In this document: one piece after another, positions 49,815-60,179 of the stretch | How positions within the stretch are numbered: the first letter of the stretch is position 1 | How the letters are laid out: each line of letters begins with the position of its first letter | NCBI RefSeq assembly: GCF_002307475.1 | Contig: NZ_NTMH01000003.1 | Coordinates: 1 to 64,000 of the forward strand | Direction: 5' to 3' | From: Pantoea allii | GTDB taxonomy: Bacteria; Pseudomonadota; Gammaproteobacteria; Enterobacterales; Enterobacteriaceae | Length of the DNA: 64,000 nt | Made by a program: the position numbers and the translations under genes | The notes under the pieces: generated by a model | Told to the model about the DNA's origin: nothing | Seen by the model: the letters and a program-made list of their open reading frames with translations, nothing else | The model's database searches: none

Positions 49815-51677
49815 TTATCGCACTTCACCGCAGGTCAGGCAGAAGGCATAACGGTTTTGTGGATCGTTAAGATGGTCGAACAGGCCAGGCTGATTTCGCA
49901 TGGCGCTCATGACATCGTACATCGGCGCGGGCAGCCAGGCTTTCAGCTGGCCAGGCAGCACGGCCTGAACAGAGGCGTTCATCTGGTTCAGCATCAAATC
50001 GACAAAGCCGGGATCTTCCTGATACCAGTCAAGCTGCGGTTGTGAAACCTTCGCCAGCTCGGCCGCTTTCTTCACCGCATCGTCAAAATCACCCAGTGCA
50101 TCCACCAGTCCATTGGCTTTCGCGTCGCTTCCGGTCCATACATGACCCTGGGCGATGGCGTCGATTTGCTCCGGCGTTTTGTGACGTGAGGTCGCAACCA
50201 GCCCAACAAAGTTGTGGTAGCCGTTTTCGATGGTCAACTGCATCAACTGCTGGACTTCAGGCGGCAGCGCTTTGGTGCTGGCGACATCCGCCAGCGGTGA
50301 GGTCGCGACGCCGTCCGTATGGACACCGATGCTGTCCAGGGTGTTTTCCAGCGTATTAATCACGCCGAAGATACCGATAGAACCGGTCAGGGTGACAGGA
50401 CTGGCGATAATGTAGCTGGATGGGGTAGAAATCCAGTAACCACCAGAAGCCGCCATCCCGCCCATGGAAACCACAATCGGTTTACCGGCGGCTTTCGCCG
50501 CGGCCAGTTCGGAACGGATAGCTTCCGAGGCCGTTACGCTACCGCCAGGACTGTTGACCCGCAAAATGATCGCTTTGATCTTAGGGTCCAGTCGCGCATC
50601 ACGAATCTGTGCCGCCGTGGTATCACCGCCTACATTGCCCGGCGTTTCATCACCGTCCATGATGGCGCCGCTGGCCATAACAACGGCAATATTGCCTTTC
50701 TGTTGGCTGGCGTCCGGTTTAACGTTGTAGTCATAAATACTGACGCTGCGATAATCGCTGCTCTGTTTATCAAAACCAAAGGTCTTGATAAGCATCTGAT
50801 CGGCATCAGCCCGTGAGCCCAGAACATCGACCAGTTTGTTATCCAGCGCATACTGACCGGTATCGCCTTTAACGGCCTGTAAGCCGGCAATGATGGCTGC
50901 CGCGCCAGGGAACAGCTGCTCAGGGGTGATCTGACGGTTAGCCGACACGGTATTAAGGTAATTCTGCCAGAGTTGTCCCACCCAACGGGTGTCCGCATCG
51001 CGCGCGGCAGGCGACATATCATCACGCAGGAAAGGCTCAACAGCAGACTTATAGGTGCCGACGCGGAAGACATGTGAATTGACCTTCAGCTTGTCGAGCA
51101 GCGTTTTGTAGTACAACCCATTGGTGGCGAAACCATGCAGGTCAACGGTCCCCTGAGGTGACAGGTAGATTTTTGTCGCATAACTGGCAAGGTAGTACTG
51201 GGCCTGACTGTAACTATCGCCGAAGGCGTAAATGGGTTTGCCGCTCTCACGAAATTCGCGCAGCGCTTTACCAACATACTGCAGCGACGGCTGATCGCCG
51301 CCGGCAAAGTCACGCAGATCTAACACCATGCCTTTAATATTGCTGTCGCCCTTTGCCTGACGAATCGCATCAACCACATCAAACAGGGAGTTTTCCTGTA
51401 GGCGGTCGCTGCTGGTGCCTAATAACTGGCGACCAATTTTACTCAGGCGATTGCTGACGGAAGGTTTATCGACCAGCACACCGGTCAGATCAACTTTTAA
51501 AGCGCCTTGTTGCACCGGGGCAGAATGACTGCCTGAGCCGCTGACCTGAAGCCAGATCCCGACACAGACGACAATCAAGAAAATCAGGAACAGGTTAAGG
51601 ATACATTCCCTGATAAAGTTCAACACTCGCCAGATCCCGCGGAACAGACCAGCAATTATTCGCCACAATGTGCGCAT
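49815..51677 (-). CDS. sppA: Signal peptide peptidase SppA (protease IV)
   Basis: SppA is an inner-membrane serine protease that degrades cleaved signal peptides. One N-terminal helix (about 24-44) anchors the protein, and two tandem S49 domains follow. The catalytic lysine lies in [10 protein letters not shown] (about 209) and the serine in [11 protein letters not shown] (about 410). The ATG at 51677 (MRTLWR) has GGAGAG upstream and gives 620 residues (E. coli 618). It ends in [13 protein letters not shown], as the family does. It is divergent from ydjA. Confidence 0.95.
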   Translation of the reverse strand: MRTLWRIIAGLFRGIWRVLNFIRECILNLFLIFLIVVCVGIWLQVSGSGSHSAPVQQGALKVDLTGVLVDKPSVSNRLSKIGRQLLGTSSDRLQENSLFDVVDAIRQAKGDSNIKGMVLDLRDFAGGDQPSLQYVGKALREFRESGKPIYAFGDSYSQAQYYLASYATKIYLSPQGTVDLHGFATNGLYYKTLLDKLKVNSHVFRVGTYKSAVEPFLRDDMSPAARDADTRWVGQLWQNYLNTVSANRQITPEQLFPGAAAIIAGLQAVKGDTGQYALDNKLVDVLGSRADADQMLIKTFGFDKQSSDYRSVSIYDYNVKPDASQQKGNIAVVMASGAIMDGDETPGNVGGDTTAAQIRDARLDPKIKAIILRVNSPGGSVTASEAIRSELAAAKAAGKPIVVSMGGMAASGGYWISTPSSYIIASPVTLTGSIGIFGVINTLENTLDSIGVHTDGVATSPLADVASTKALPPEVQQLMQLTIENGYHNFVGLVATSRHKTPEQIDAIAQGHVWTGSDAKANGLVDALGDFDDAVKKAAELAKVSQPQLDWYQEDPGFVDLMLNQMNASVQAVLPGQLKAWLPAPMYDVMSAMRNQPGLFDHLNDPQNRYAFCLTCGEVR

Positions 51678-51849
51678 CACACTCTCCATATTGATATACC
51701 GGAAATAGCCGCTTTGTAGGCCAGGTCTCCGTTGACGACCTCATCCTAAAGAGCGGCGCAACAAAAGTCAGCAGGAAATCACCCTGGACTGTTACAAAAA
51801 ATCCACCTGTGCCAGGATTATGCGTGCTTTAACCCCTCAGGAGAAAAAC

Positions 51850-52401
51850 ATGGATGCACTTGAATTATTGGTTAATCGTCGCTCGGCCTCCCGCTTAGCG
51901 GAGCCGGCACCCGGCGGCGAGGTGCTGGATAATATCCTGCGCGCCGCCATGCGCGCGCCCGATCACGGTACCTTGCAACCGTGGCGCTTTATCATAGTGG
52001 AAAACGAGGGCCGCGATCGCCTCAGCCAGCTGCTTGAGAAGGCGGCGCGGGACAATCAACTGGATGAAAAGGCCATTAACAAAGCCAGCCAGGCCCCGTT
52101 TCGTGCGCCGATGATTATTACCGTTGTGGCCCACTGTGAGCTAAACCACAAGGTTCCTCGCTGGGAGCAAATCGCCTCGGCAAGCTGCGCGGTGATGGCC
52201 ATGCAGATGGCGGCGGTCGCCCAGGGCTTTAATGGTATCTGGCGAAGCGGTCCCTGGACCGACGATCCGCAGGTACGCGACGCGTTCGGTTGCCGGGAAC
52301 AGGACGCTATTGTGGGCTTCCTTTACCTGGGCACACCGCAGCTGAAATCCAGCACTACCGTGGTACATCCCGACACGGCGCCGTTCGTTCGCTATTTCTG
52401 A
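51850..52401 (+). CDS. ydjA: Nitroreductase-family protein YdjA
   Basis: The 183-residue flavoprotein belongs to a small branch of the nitroreductase family and has the same length as E. coli YdjA. The NRRSASRL and [12 protein letters not shown] segments bind FMN in the family. Dimeric and cytosolic. The physiological substrate is unknown. CAGGAG precedes the ATG at 51850. In E. coli selD lies next; here topB follows after 252 bases. Confidence 0.93.
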   Translation: MDALELLVNRRSASRLAEPAPGGEVLDNILRAAMRAPDHGTLQPWRFIIVENEGRDRLSQLLEKAARDNQLDEKAINKASQAPFRAPMIITVVAHCELNHKVPRWEQIASASCAVMAMQMAAVAQGFNGIWRSGPWTDDPQVRDAFGCREQDAIVGFLYLGTPQLKSSTTVVHPDTAPFVRYF

Positions 52402-52653
52402 ACGCTCCCAAACGAGAGATTGTGCGGTTATTGTGCGAATAGTTCAGCATTGAACCCGGCGAGCTTATCAGCCGCGCGCCGCCAGGCTACCATAGCGCTG
52501 CTTCATCTGGCAGCGCATACTCTTCTCCAGGCCTGTGCGTGTGATGCAACCGTTCAGCGGGCTAAGGGGCAGGCATCGTGCCGCTCAACCCTCCGCTGAC
52601 CGGTTTGCGCTGTCACCCTTGTTGTTTGCTGACGTTAAGGATTACCCGATTTA

Positions 52654-54570
52654 ATGCGTTTGTTTATTGCAGAGAAACCCAGCCTTGGACGGGCCATTGC
52701 CGACGTGCTGCCTAAACCGCACCGGCGTGGTGATGGCTTCATCGCCTGCGGCAATGATCAGATTGTCACCTGGTGCGTGGGGCATTTACTTGAGCAGGCG
52801 CAGCCTGATGTTTACGACAGCCGTTATGCGCGCTGGTCGCTGGCGGATCTGCCGATTATCCCTGAAAAATGGCGTCTGCAGCCGCGGCCTTCCGTTGCGA
52901 AACAACTTAAAGTGGTGGAGGGATTACTGGCGCAGGCCGATGAAGTGGTCCACGCAGGTGACCCCGATCGGGAAGGGCAGCTGTTAGTGGATGAAGTGCT
53001 GGATTATCTGCAACTCCCCGTAGAGAAACGCAGTAAAGTGCAGCGCTGCCTGATTAACGACCTGAACCCACAAGCGGTGGAACGGGCCATCAACCGGCTG
53101 CGTGAGAATCGCGAATTTATTCCACTCTGCGTGTCCGCCCTGGCACGTGCACGTGCCGACTGGCTTTACGGTATCAATATGACGCGCGCCTGGACGTTGC
53201 TGGGCCGCAATGCGGGCTATGATGGTGTGCTGTCAGTGGGAAGGGTGCAAACGCCGGTGTTGGGGCTGGTGGTACGCCGGGACGAAGAGATCGCGAATTT
53301 TGTCCCCAAAGATTACTTTGAAGTCAAAGCGCACATTGTGACGCCGGATGAGAGTCGCTTTACCGCCAACTGGGTCCCCAGCGAAGCCTGTGAGCCCTGG
53401 CAGGATGAAGAAGGTCGGCTGCTGAAACGCTCGCTGGCGGAGCATGTGGTGGCACGCATCAGCGGTCAGCCAGCTATCGTTACCGCCTACAATGACAAGC
53501 GCGAGAACGAGATCGCGCCGCTCCCTTTTTCTCTCTCTACTCTGCAAATCGAGGCGGCTAAACGCTTTGGGCTGAGTGCGCAGGCGGTACTGGATGTGTG
53601 CCAGCGTTTGTATGAAACCCATAAGTTGATCACCTATCCGCGTTCTGACAGCCGTTATTTGCCCGACGAACATTTTGCCGGTCGCCACGCCGTACTCAAT
53701 GCGATTCAGGCGCATCAACCTGACCTGACGCCACCAGCGGAGTTTGATGCAGACCGCAAAAACCGCTGTTGGGATGACAAAAAAGTGGATGCGCACCACG
53801 CCATCATTCCCACCGCTCGCGCCAGCGCCGTCAGGCTTAATGAAAACGAACAGCAGGTTTATGGACTGGTCGCCCGGCAATATTTAATGCAGTTTTGCCC
53901 GGATGCGGTGTTCCGTAAATGCACCATCGATCTGGATATCGCGGGCGGTAAATTTGTTGCCAAAGCCCGTTTTCTGGCTGAGGCAGGATGGCGAGCGCTG
54001 CTCGGCGGTAAAGAGCGTGATGAAGAAAATGATGGCACGCCGTTGCCTGTCGTCGCGAAAGACGATGAGCTGCTGTGCGAGCGCGGTGAGGTACTGGCGA
54101 AGCAGACTCAGCCGCCGCGCCATTTTACGGATGCAACCTTGCTGTCGGCCATGACCGGCATTGCGCGCTTTGTTCAGGATAAAGAATTAAAGAAAGTGCT
54201 GCGTGCGACCGATGGTTTAGGAACGGAAGCCACGCGCGCAGGCATTATTGAGTTATTGTTCCGCCGTTCATTTTTACACAAGAAAGGACGCTATATTCAT
54301 TCGACTGATGCAGGCAAAGCATTGATCCATTCATTACCGGATCTCGCTGCCCGGCCGGATATGACGGCTCAATGGGAATCGACCCTGACGCGTATCAGTG
54401 AAAAAGCCTGTCGTTACGATGAGTTTATGCAGCCGCTGGTACAATCGCTGAGCGGGTTAATTCAGCAGGCGCGGCAGCAGCCGTCGGGACAGGCGTTTCG
54501 TGGTTTACCATCCACCGGACAAAAACGTCCGCAGCGTAAAGCAAGGCGTAAAACTAAGGAAACCGAATAA
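52654..54570 (+). CDS. topB: DNA topoisomerase III (TopB)
   Basis: TopB is a type IA topoisomerase that decatenates DNA during replication. It has the TOPRIM metal motif DPDREGQ at 103-109 and the catalytic Tyr328 ([11 protein letters not shown]). It has 638 residues, about 15 fewer than E. coli, with a basic C-terminal tail ([12 protein letters not shown]). It overlaps ynjH by one base (TAATG), so the two are translationally coupled. Confidence 0.95.
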   Translation: MRLFIAEKPSLGRAIADVLPKPHRRGDGFIACGNDQIVTWCVGHLLEQAQPDVYDSRYARWSLADLPIIPEKWRLQPRPSVAKQLKVVEGLLAQADEVVHAGDPDREGQLLVDEVLDYLQLPVEKRSKVQRCLINDLNPQAVERAINRLRENREFIPLCVSALARARADWLYGINMTRAWTLLGRNAGYDGVLSVGRVQTPVLGLVVRRDEEIANFVPKDYFEVKAHIVTPDESRFTANWVPSEACEPWQDEEGRLLKRSLAEHVVARISGQPAIVTAYNDKRENEIAPLPFSLSTLQIEAAKRFGLSAQAVLDVCQRLYETHKLITYPRSDSRYLPDEHFAGRHAVLNAIQAHQPDLTPPAEFDADRKNRCWDDKKVDAHHAIIPTARASAVRLNENEQQVYGLVARQYLMQFCPDAVFRKCTIDLDIAGGKFVAKARFLAEAGWRALLGGKERDEENDGTPLPVVAKDDELLCERGEVLAKQTQPPRHFTDATLLSAMTGIARFVQDKELKKVLRATDGLGTEATRAGIIELLFRRSFLHKKGRYIHSTDAGKALIHSLPDLAARPDMTAQWESTLTRISEKACRYDEFMQPLVQSLSGLIQQARQQPSGQAFRGLPSTGQKRPQRKARRKTKETE

Positions 54571-54866
54571 TGAAATCAGCATGGCTCCTCCTGGCTGTGA
54601 TGGCTGTTTGCAACCCGGCACAGGCTAACTACCGTCACCAACAGGATGATGCAGGCGGTAGCGATACCGATGTGATCGTTAATATGCCAGCGGAAGCCTG
54701 GACGCAGGGACAAAACCGCCAGCAGAATTGTCTGCAGTGCTGTATTTTTGAAAACCGTAACTATACGGAAGGCGCGGTAGTGAAGTCAGAAGGGGTGCTG
54801 CTGCAGTGCGCGCGCGATGAGAAATCGCTGGGTACCAACAATTTGATTTGGAAAATTGTGAAATAA
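54570..54866 (+). CDS. ynjH: Secreted small protein YnjH (DUF1496)
   Basis: The 98-residue protein has a signal peptide (about 1-19, cut after PAQA) and a short periplasmic part with paired cysteines (CLQCC) and NYTEGAVVKSEGVLLQCARDE. E. coli YnjH (90) has the same core. Function is unknown. Its start overlaps the topB stop. Confidence 0.88.
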   Translation: MKSAWLLLAVMAVCNPAQANYRHQQDDAGGSDTDVIVNMPAEAWTQGQNRQQNCLQCCIFENRNYTEGAVVKSEGVLLQCARDEKSLGTNNLIWKIVK

Positions 54867-54891
54867 AAACGCGTGGCTTTTTACCACGCGT
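54862..54891 (-). terminator. Terminator of xthA
   Basis: ACGCGTGG and CCACGCGT form a perfect stem. The T tract is on the minus strand, 11 bases beyond the xthA stop. Confidence 0.85.
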
Positions 54892-54901
54892 CAGGGCCGT
54901 A

Positions 54902-55708
54902 TCAGAAACGGAAGGTTGACCAGACCGGGGCATGGTCGGACGGTTTTTCCATGCCGCGGATGTCATAATCAATCCCGGTTTCAATGCAGTGCGACGCCAG
55001 CCCGGTGCTCGCCAGCAGCAGATCGATGCGCAGGCCGCGATTATCATCAAAGCCTTTTGAGCGATAGTCGAACCAGGAAAAACGGTCGTTAACGTCCGGG
55101 TTCTGTGCGCGCCATGTATCGACCAGGCCCCAACTGAGCAGGCGATCCATCCATTCACGTTCCTCAGGCAGGAAAGAGCACTTACCGGTGCGTAACCAAC
55201 GCTTGCGGCTGTCTTCACCGATACCGATATCAAGGTCGGTACTGCTGATATTCATATCACCCATGATCAGTACCGGCTTATCGGCGGCCAGGCTGTCACT
55301 CAGATAGCTTTGCAAATCGCGATAAAACTTCTCTTTCGCCGGAAATTTCGTCGGATGGTCACGGCTCTCGCCCTGGGGGAAATAGCCGTTTATTACGGTG
55401 ATATCACCGATCGGGCTGGGGATCTCGGCCATGATCAATCGACGCTGCGCATCATCGTCATCGCCCGGAAACCCACGGCGCACGGACACCGGCTGAACTT
55501 TGGTCAGCAGCGCCACGCCGTAATGGCCTTTCTGACCATGGTAAAACACGTTATAGCCCAGCTTTGCCACGTCTTCTAACGGGAACATATCGTCATGAAC
55601 TTTGGTTTCCTGCAGTCCGATGACGTCCGGCTGATGTTTTTCGACCAGTGCTTCAAGTTGATGGGGGCGAGCCCGCAAGCCGTTAATGTTAAATGAAATA
55701 AATTTCAT
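54902..55708 (-). CDS. xthA: Exodeoxyribonuclease III (XthA)
   Basis: XthA is the main apurinic/apyrimidinic endonuclease and 3'-end repair exonuclease. The 268 residues equal E. coli XthA. Catalytic segments are visible: [19 protein letters not shown] (metal Glu34), GDMNIS and the C-terminal SDHAPVW with the catalytic histidine. The tRNA-Tyr repeats lie just upstream on the same strand. Confidence 0.96.
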   Translation of the reverse strand: MKFISFNINGLRARPHQLEALVEKHQPDVIGLQETKVHDDMFPLEDVAKLGYNVFYHGQKGHYGVALLTKVQPVSVRRGFPGDDDDAQRRLIMAEIPSPIGDITVINGYFPQGESRDHPTKFPAKEKFYRDLQSYLSDSLAADKPVLIMGDMNISSTDLDIGIGEDSRKRWLRTGKCSFLPEEREWMDRLLSWGLVDTWRAQNPDVNDRFSWFDYRSKGFDDNRGLRIDLLLASTGLASHCIETGIDYDIRGMEKPSDHAPVWSTFRF

Positions 55709-55824
55709 GGGATGACCTTCAGCGAATGATAAGCAGGATGGTAGCGATTTTTGCAGTAAAAGTCATGGCAGAGCAGGGCAATTTCAACGAGTGGTAGACA
55801 GGCTGTATCAGGGGGCTTGATGTC
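55709..55824. other. Gap between xthA and the tRNA-Tyr repeats
   Basis: These 116 bases hold the likely xthA promoter. I see no terminator for the tRNA operon here, so its transcript might continue into xthA. Confidence 0.5.
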
Positions 55825-56000
55825 AGGATTATTCGGCGCGTCGCGCCTCACCCTGCGGGCCGCGCTTGCGCGCGTTGTCTCGCGATGCTCGACTCGAACC
55901 TTGATCGAAGGTTCTCATCCCTCTCCCCAGATAACTATGATGGTTTTGGTTTCTTAGGGCAGAAAGGCAGCATTTTCGTGATGGTGGTGGGAGAAGGATT
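55825..56000 (-). repeat. tRNA-Tyr-derived repeat, unit 2 (rtT-like)
   Basis: On the minus strand the unit begins with a 19-base copy of the tRNA-Tyr 3' end (55982-56000, ending in CCACCACCA), followed by a 53-base spacer and a 104-base core (55825-55928). The core matches the core of unit 1 with a single difference (55842 against 56012) at a spacing of 170 bases. The unit ends in AATCCT, a 6-base remnant of the next 19-base copy. The layout matches the tyrT distal repeats of E. coli. Confidence 0.85.
55829..55918 (-). CDS. Tpr-like 29-residue basic peptide, copy 2
   Basis: The ATG at 55918 opens a 29-codon frame inside the repeat core (begins MRTFDQGSSRASRDN; ends GEARRAE). GGGGAGAGGG directly precedes the ATG. 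It differs from copy 1 only in residue 26 (Arg for Gln). E. coli tyrT repeats are known for the protamine-like Tpr peptide. Whether it is translated here is unknown. Confidence 0.4.
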   Translation of the reverse strand: MRTFDQGSSRASRDNARKRGPQGEARRAE

Positions 56001-56150
56001 ATTCGGCGCGTTGCGCCTCACCCTGCGGGCCGCGCTTGCGCGCGTTGTCTCGCGATGCTCGACTCGAACCTTGATCGAAGGTTCTCATCCCTCTCCCCGA
56101 AGAAGATAATGATAAAGGTCTTGATTTGGGAGTGAGTGCAATATACGAGA

Positions 56151-56169
<19 letters not shown>
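55995..56169 (-). repeat. tRNA-Tyr-derived repeat, unit 1 (rtT-like)
   Basis: The unit uses the last 19 bases of the second tRNA-Tyr gene (56151-56169) as its start, followed by a 52-base spacer (56099-56150) and a core ending near 55995. The core also contains AAGGTTCGA, shared with the T loop of the tRNA. Small hairpins (AACCTT-CGATC-AAGGTT and GCGCG-CAA-GCGCG) suggest a folded RNA. Confidence 0.85.
55999..56088 (-). CDS. Tpr-like 29-residue basic peptide, copy 1
   Basis: The ATG at 56088 opens 29 codons (begins MRTFDQGSSRASRDN; ends GEAQRAE) with the stop spanning the junction to the 19-base tRNA copy. A strong purine-rich site (GGGGAGAGGG) abuts the ATG. Seven Arg or Lys residues against four Asp or Glu make it basic. 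It resembles the Tpr peptide of the E. coli tyrT operon in place, size and charge. Confidence 0.42.
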   Translation of the reverse strand: MRTFDQGSSRASRDNARKRGPQGEAQRAE

Positions 56170-56235
<66 letters not shown>

Positions 56236-56270
56236 GGGGATGATATGTGTGTTCAGGCAGCAGATTCAGA

Positions 56271-56355
<85 letters not shown>

Positions 56356-56380
56356 AGGGACTGAATTGTTATGCTCTGAA

Positions 56381-56417
56381 GCGGGGCGCATCATACCAAA
56401 TGCGCCAGGACTGTAAA
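56381..56417 (-). promoter_or_regulatory. Stable-RNA promoter of the tRNA-Tyr operon
   Basis: On the minus strand TTTACA (56412-56417), a 16-base spacer and TATGAT (56390-56395) are followed by a GC-rich discriminator (GCGCCCCGC). The arrangement and much of the sequence equal the E. coli tyrT promoter, which is under stringent control. Confidence 0.9.
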
Positions 56418-56498
56418 GCGCCGACTGGCAAATGGTGAACCGTTTGTCCACTTTTTGCCCGTAGCGCTGGAATGTCAGCCAATCCAGCGCCGTGGCGG

Positions 56499-57347
56499 TT
56501 AAAGAATAATCGTGCGGTTACCGTAAACAAACACGCGCTGACCTAATACTTTATCTAACGCGCGGCTCAGGACATTTTTTTCGACGTCGCGTCCGGCACG
56601 CATCATTTCTTCTGCCGTATAGGTGTGATCGACGTTGATGACGTCCTGCATGATGATCGGGCCTTCATCAAGATTGTCGTTCACATAGTGCGCTGTCGCC
56701 CCAATGATTTTAACGCCACGCTCGTAAGCCTGGTGATAAGGCCGCGCGCCGATAAAAGCCGGCAGGAATGAGTGGTGAATGTTAATGATCTGATTGGGAT
56801 AGCGCTGCACAAAACCCGGCGTCAGCACGCGCATGTACTTGGCAAGCACCACATAATCTGGCTGATAACGGTCAATTTCTTCTGCCATACGGTTGTCATG
56901 GTCTTCACGTGACAAACCTTCATGGCTGACCAGGACAAACGGAATATCGAAACGCTCCACCAGCGAACGCAGCGTATCGTGATTACCGATGACGGCGGCA
57001 ATTTCCATATCCAGACCGCCAAATGCACTCTTCATCAGCAGGTCGCCAAGGCAGTGCGCTTCTTTAGTGATCAAAATAACCACACGGCGACGACCTGCGC
57101 TGTGCAGTTCACGTACGGAACCTTGTGGAAGGGCACTGTCGAGATCGGCCAGCAGGGTCGTATCGTTAAAAATCCCTTCCAGCTCTGTGCGCATAAAAAA
57201 ACGCCCGGTGCGATGGTCAACAAACTCATTGTTTTGCACGATATTCAGTTCGTGCTTGTAACAAATATTGGTGATTTTGGCGATCAGACCTTTTGCATCG
57301 GGACAAATGGTTCGTAAAACTTTTCTTTGCATGGTTTGCGCTTGCAT
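56499..57347 (-). CDS. purU: Formyltetrahydrofolate deformylase PurU
   Basis: PurU hydrolyses 10-formyl-tetrahydrofolate to formate for PurT. An N-terminal ACT domain (about 10-90; RTICPDAKGLIAKITN) precedes the formyltransferase-like domain with INIHHSFLPAFIGA and the late catalytic Asp (NVDHTYT region). It has 282 residues (E. coli 280). It is followed upstream by ychJ on the same strand. Confidence 0.95.
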   Translation of the reverse strand: MQAQTMQRKVLRTICPDAKGLIAKITNICYKHELNIVQNNEFVDHRTGRFFMRTELEGIFNDTTLLADLDSALPQGSVRELHSAGRRRVVILITKEAHCLGDLLMKSAFGGLDMEIAAVIGNHDTLRSLVERFDIPFVLVSHEGLSREDHDNRMAEEIDRYQPDYVVLAKYMRVLTPGFVQRYPNQIINIHHSFLPAFIGARPYHQAYERGVKIIGATAHYVNDNLDEGPIIMQDVINVDHTYTAEEMMRAGRDVEKNVLSRALDKVLGQRVFVYGNRTIIL

Positions 57348-57403
57348 CTCAATCAGAGTCCTGTCAAAGCATTAAGGGTAAAACCGTTACGCAGGCAACT
57401 GCC

Positions 57404-57859
57404 TTAGCCGCAACATTTCTTGTATTTTTTATCGGCGCCACAAGGACAGCGATCGTTACGCCCAATGGCGGGCGTTATTCCGTCTACATAGTACCAGCGT
57501 TGATCCTCGCGAAGAAAGCGTGAACGCTCGTACATCGCCCGATTAACACCGTTTTCACGATAACGGGCGAAAAAAGTAACAAAGGCTTCATCCTGATTAC
57601 GCCCCGGCTCACAGTGCGTGACGTTCAGGCTCAGCCATTCAGTACCAGCAAAACTTTCAGACAACAGCCCGGCAAGCGCGGGATCGCACCTGGTGGGATG
57701 CCAGGTCGACACTAAATAGTCGACGTCGTGTTTAACGTAAGCGCAGTAGCGAGAGCGCATAAGTTGTTCAGCTGATAAGGGAATTTCTGTTCCTTTAACA
57801 AAGGGCTGACAACATAGGCTATACTGCTTGCCGCTACAACATGGGCAAGATTCGGACAC
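57404..57859 (-). CDS. ychJ: SEC-C motif protein YchJ
   Basis: The 151-residue protein has two zinc-binding SEC-C-type ends: CPCCSGKQYSLCC at the N-terminus and CPCGADKKYKKCCG at the C-terminus, with a middle NTF2-like part. E. coli YchJ is 152 residues. Function unknown. It is divergent from rssA and 56 bases ahead of purU on the minus strand. Confidence 0.92.
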   Translation of the reverse strand: MSESCPCCSGKQYSLCCQPFVKGTEIPLSAEQLMRSRYCAYVKHDVDYLVSTWHPTRCDPALAGLLSESFAGTEWLSLNVTHCEPGRNQDEAFVTFFARYRENGVNRAMYERSRFLREDQRWYYVDGITPAIGRNDRCPCGADKKYKKCCG

Positions 57860-57956
57860 ATATTCTCCTGTGAGTAACAGTGGGTGTTGATGATATCGTT
57901 TACTTTATCCGACCCACGCTTGTGACGCTATGTATTGACGCCAGGACCCGAGCAAG

Positions 57957-58868
57957 ATGAGAAAACAAAAGATTGGATTGGCTCTGGGTTCCGGTGCCGC
58001 CAAAGGATGGGCGCATATTGGCGTCATCGACGCGCTGGAAAGCGCAGGCATTGAAATTGATGTCGTCGCAGGCTGTTCCATTGGTGCCCTCGTCGGCGCG
58101 GCTTATGTCAATCATCGGCTGCCGCACATGAAAAAATGGGTCAGCGCCTTCAGCTACTGGGATGTCATCCGCTTAATGGATCTTTCCTGGCAGCGCGGTG
58201 GACTTCTGCGCGGTGAGCGGGTGTTTAATCATGTCCGTCAGCTTATCACCAACAATGCGCTTGAGGCATGTGACAAGCCTTTTGGCGTGGTGGCGACCAA
58301 CTTAAGCACGGGACGTGAATTATGGCTCACCGAGGGAGAATTGCATCAGGCCGTGCGCGCTTCCTGTAGTATGCCAGGCTTATTGCCACCGGTCGGCTAC
58401 AATGGTTATTGGCTGGTAGATGGTGCCGTGGTGAATCCGGTACCGGTTTCACTGACTCGGGCACTGGGAGCCGATGTGGTTATTGCCGTGGATCTTCAGC
58501 ACGATGCGCACCTCATGCAACCCAACTCAATGGTGCTGACACCCCAAAGTACTGAGGAACATGCCGCAGCGGTTGCGCTCAATCTCGACTGGCGCGGAAA
58601 GTTGCGCCAGAGACTGGTCAGTTTTACCCAGCGACGGGCATCACAAATGCCGGGTGCAATGGAGATCATGGCCACTTCAATCCAGGTTTTGGAAAATCGC
58701 CTGAAGCGAAACCGGATGGCAGGCGATCCGCCCGACGTGCTCATCCAGCCGTTTTGTCCACAAATATCCACGTTGGACTTTCATCGTGCTGAAGAAGCTA
58801 TTGCGGCGGGGAAGGTTGCCGTTGAGAAACAAATGGATGAATTATTACCGCTGGTCCGTAGAAGATAA
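57957..58868 (+). CDS. rssA: Patatin-like phospholipase RssA
   Basis: The 303-residue protein is a bacterial patatin-like hydrolase. It has the oxyanion loop GSGAAKGWAHIG (11-22), the nucleophile Ser41 in GCSIG, and the DGA motif with the catalytic Asp near 160. Name and role come from its position before rssB; enzyme activity has not been tied to RpoS. Closely matches E. coli RssA (301). Confidence 0.93.
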   Translation: MRKQKIGLALGSGAAKGWAHIGVIDALESAGIEIDVVAGCSIGALVGAAYVNHRLPHMKKWVSAFSYWDVIRLMDLSWQRGGLLRGERVFNHVRQLITNNALEACDKPFGVVATNLSTGRELWLTEGELHQAVRASCSMPGLLPPVGYNGYWLVDGAVVNPVPVSLTRALGADVVIAVDLQHDAHLMQPNSMVLTPQSTEEHAAAVALNLDWRGKLRQRLVSFTQRRASQMPGAMEIMATSIQVLENRLKRNRMAGDPPDVLIQPFCPQISTLDFHRAEEAIAAGKVAVEKQMDELLPLVRRR

Positions 58869-58967
58869 TCTGGTTGTTCACGCACAGATGTTACTTCGGT
58901 CTATTCTGAAAGGCGCAACTGCGTTTTATGAACCACTATTGAATTATCGGGTACGCAGGGGGATGGA

Positions 58968-59984
58968 ATGGAAAAACCACTGATCGGCAAAAAGATACTC
59001 ATTGTCGAAGATGAGGCCGTTTTCCGTTCGCTATTAAACCAATTTCTGTCATCCATGGGTGCTGTCACGGTTGAAGCAGAAGATGGCCTGCAGGCTATTG
59101 AGCAACTTAAGCAGCATTCTGTGGAGCTGGTCATTTGTGATCTGGAGATGCCTGTCATGAGCGGCATCGAATTCGTCGAGCATGTCCGTAGCCGTGGCAA
59201 CAGCGTGCCGATTCTGATCATTTCGGCCACGGAAAATATGTCCGATATCGCGCAGGTGCTGCGTCTTGGCGTGCAGGATGTGCTGCTCAAACCGTTAAAA
59301 AACTTCGAGCGCTTCCGCGAGGCGGTCTACGAATGCCTTTACCCCTCCATGTTTACGTCGAAGGTTGAGGAAGACGAACAGCTGTTTCAGGACTGGGATG
59401 CGCTGGTTCGCGATCCGTCAGCGGCAGCAAAACTCCTTAAAGAGCTTCAGCCACCTGTCCAGCAACGTATTGCTAACTGCCGAATTAATTATCGCCAACT
59501 GACAATGGCAGAGCAGCCCGGTCTGGTGCTGGATATTGCCGCGCTTTCTGATAAAGACCTCGCCTTTTATTGTCTTGATGTCACCCGCGCCGGCGACAAC
59601 GGCGTTTTGGCCGCTTTGCTCCTGCGCGCATTATTTAATGGATTACTGCAAGAACAGTTATCAGGACAAAAGCAGCGTTTGCCGGAGCTGAGCAGTTTGC
59701 TCAGACAGGTCAATTTACTGCTGCGCCAGGCTAACTTAACCGGCCAGTTCCCGTTGCTGGTGGGATATTACCATCGTGGATTAAAAAATTTGGTGCTGGT
59801 TTCTGCGGGATTAAATGCCACTTTGCATGTTCAGGCCCATCAAATACAACTCAGTAACGGTGTACCTCTTGGCACTATGGGCAGTACACATACTAACCAA
59901 ATTAGTCAGCGTGCGGATGACTGGCAATGCCATATTTGGGGGGCCGGAGGCCGCATACGACTGATGTTATCGTCTGATCAGTAA
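58968..59984 (+). CDS. rssB: RpoS adaptor and response regulator RssB
   Basis: RssB brings the stationary-phase sigma factor RpoS to the ClpXP protease. The receiver domain (about 9-125) has the phosphorylation site Asp58 (VICDLEMP) and Lys108; the C-terminal pseudo-phosphatase domain follows. The 338 residues compare with 337 in E. coli. It lies 99 bases after rssA and probably shares its message in part. Confidence 0.95.
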   Translation: MEKPLIGKKILIVEDEAVFRSLLNQFLSSMGAVTVEAEDGLQAIEQLKQHSVELVICDLEMPVMSGIEFVEHVRSRGNSVPILIISATENMSDIAQVLRLGVQDVLLKPLKNFERFREAVYECLYPSMFTSKVEEDEQLFQDWDALVRDPSAAAKLLKELQPPVQQRIANCRINYRQLTMAEQPGLVLDIAALSDKDLAFYCLDVTRAGDNGVLAALLLRALFNGLLQEQLSGQKQRLPELSSLLRQVNLLLRQANLTGQFPLLVGYYHRGLKNLVLVSAGLNATLHVQAHQIQLSNGVPLGTMGSTHTNQISQRADDWQCHIWGAGGRIRLMLSSDQ

Positions 59985-60179
59985 ACCCTGATGAACGTTT
60001 TATTATCGCCCGCAAGACAGGGCCAGAAGTTAGCTTTACACTTGGGTAATAGTCTTAAATTCTCCGGATAGATGTCTTCCAGGATAAATCCGTTCGCGAG
60101 TAACTGATATACTCATTTCCGAATTTAAACCGACATATCAAGCATTAAAACTTGAACGGCCTATAAGAGAGGTATTTTG

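Noticed and set aside
53233..53880. 215-codon minus-strand frame opposite topB
   Set aside because: Antisense shadow of a well-supported gene.
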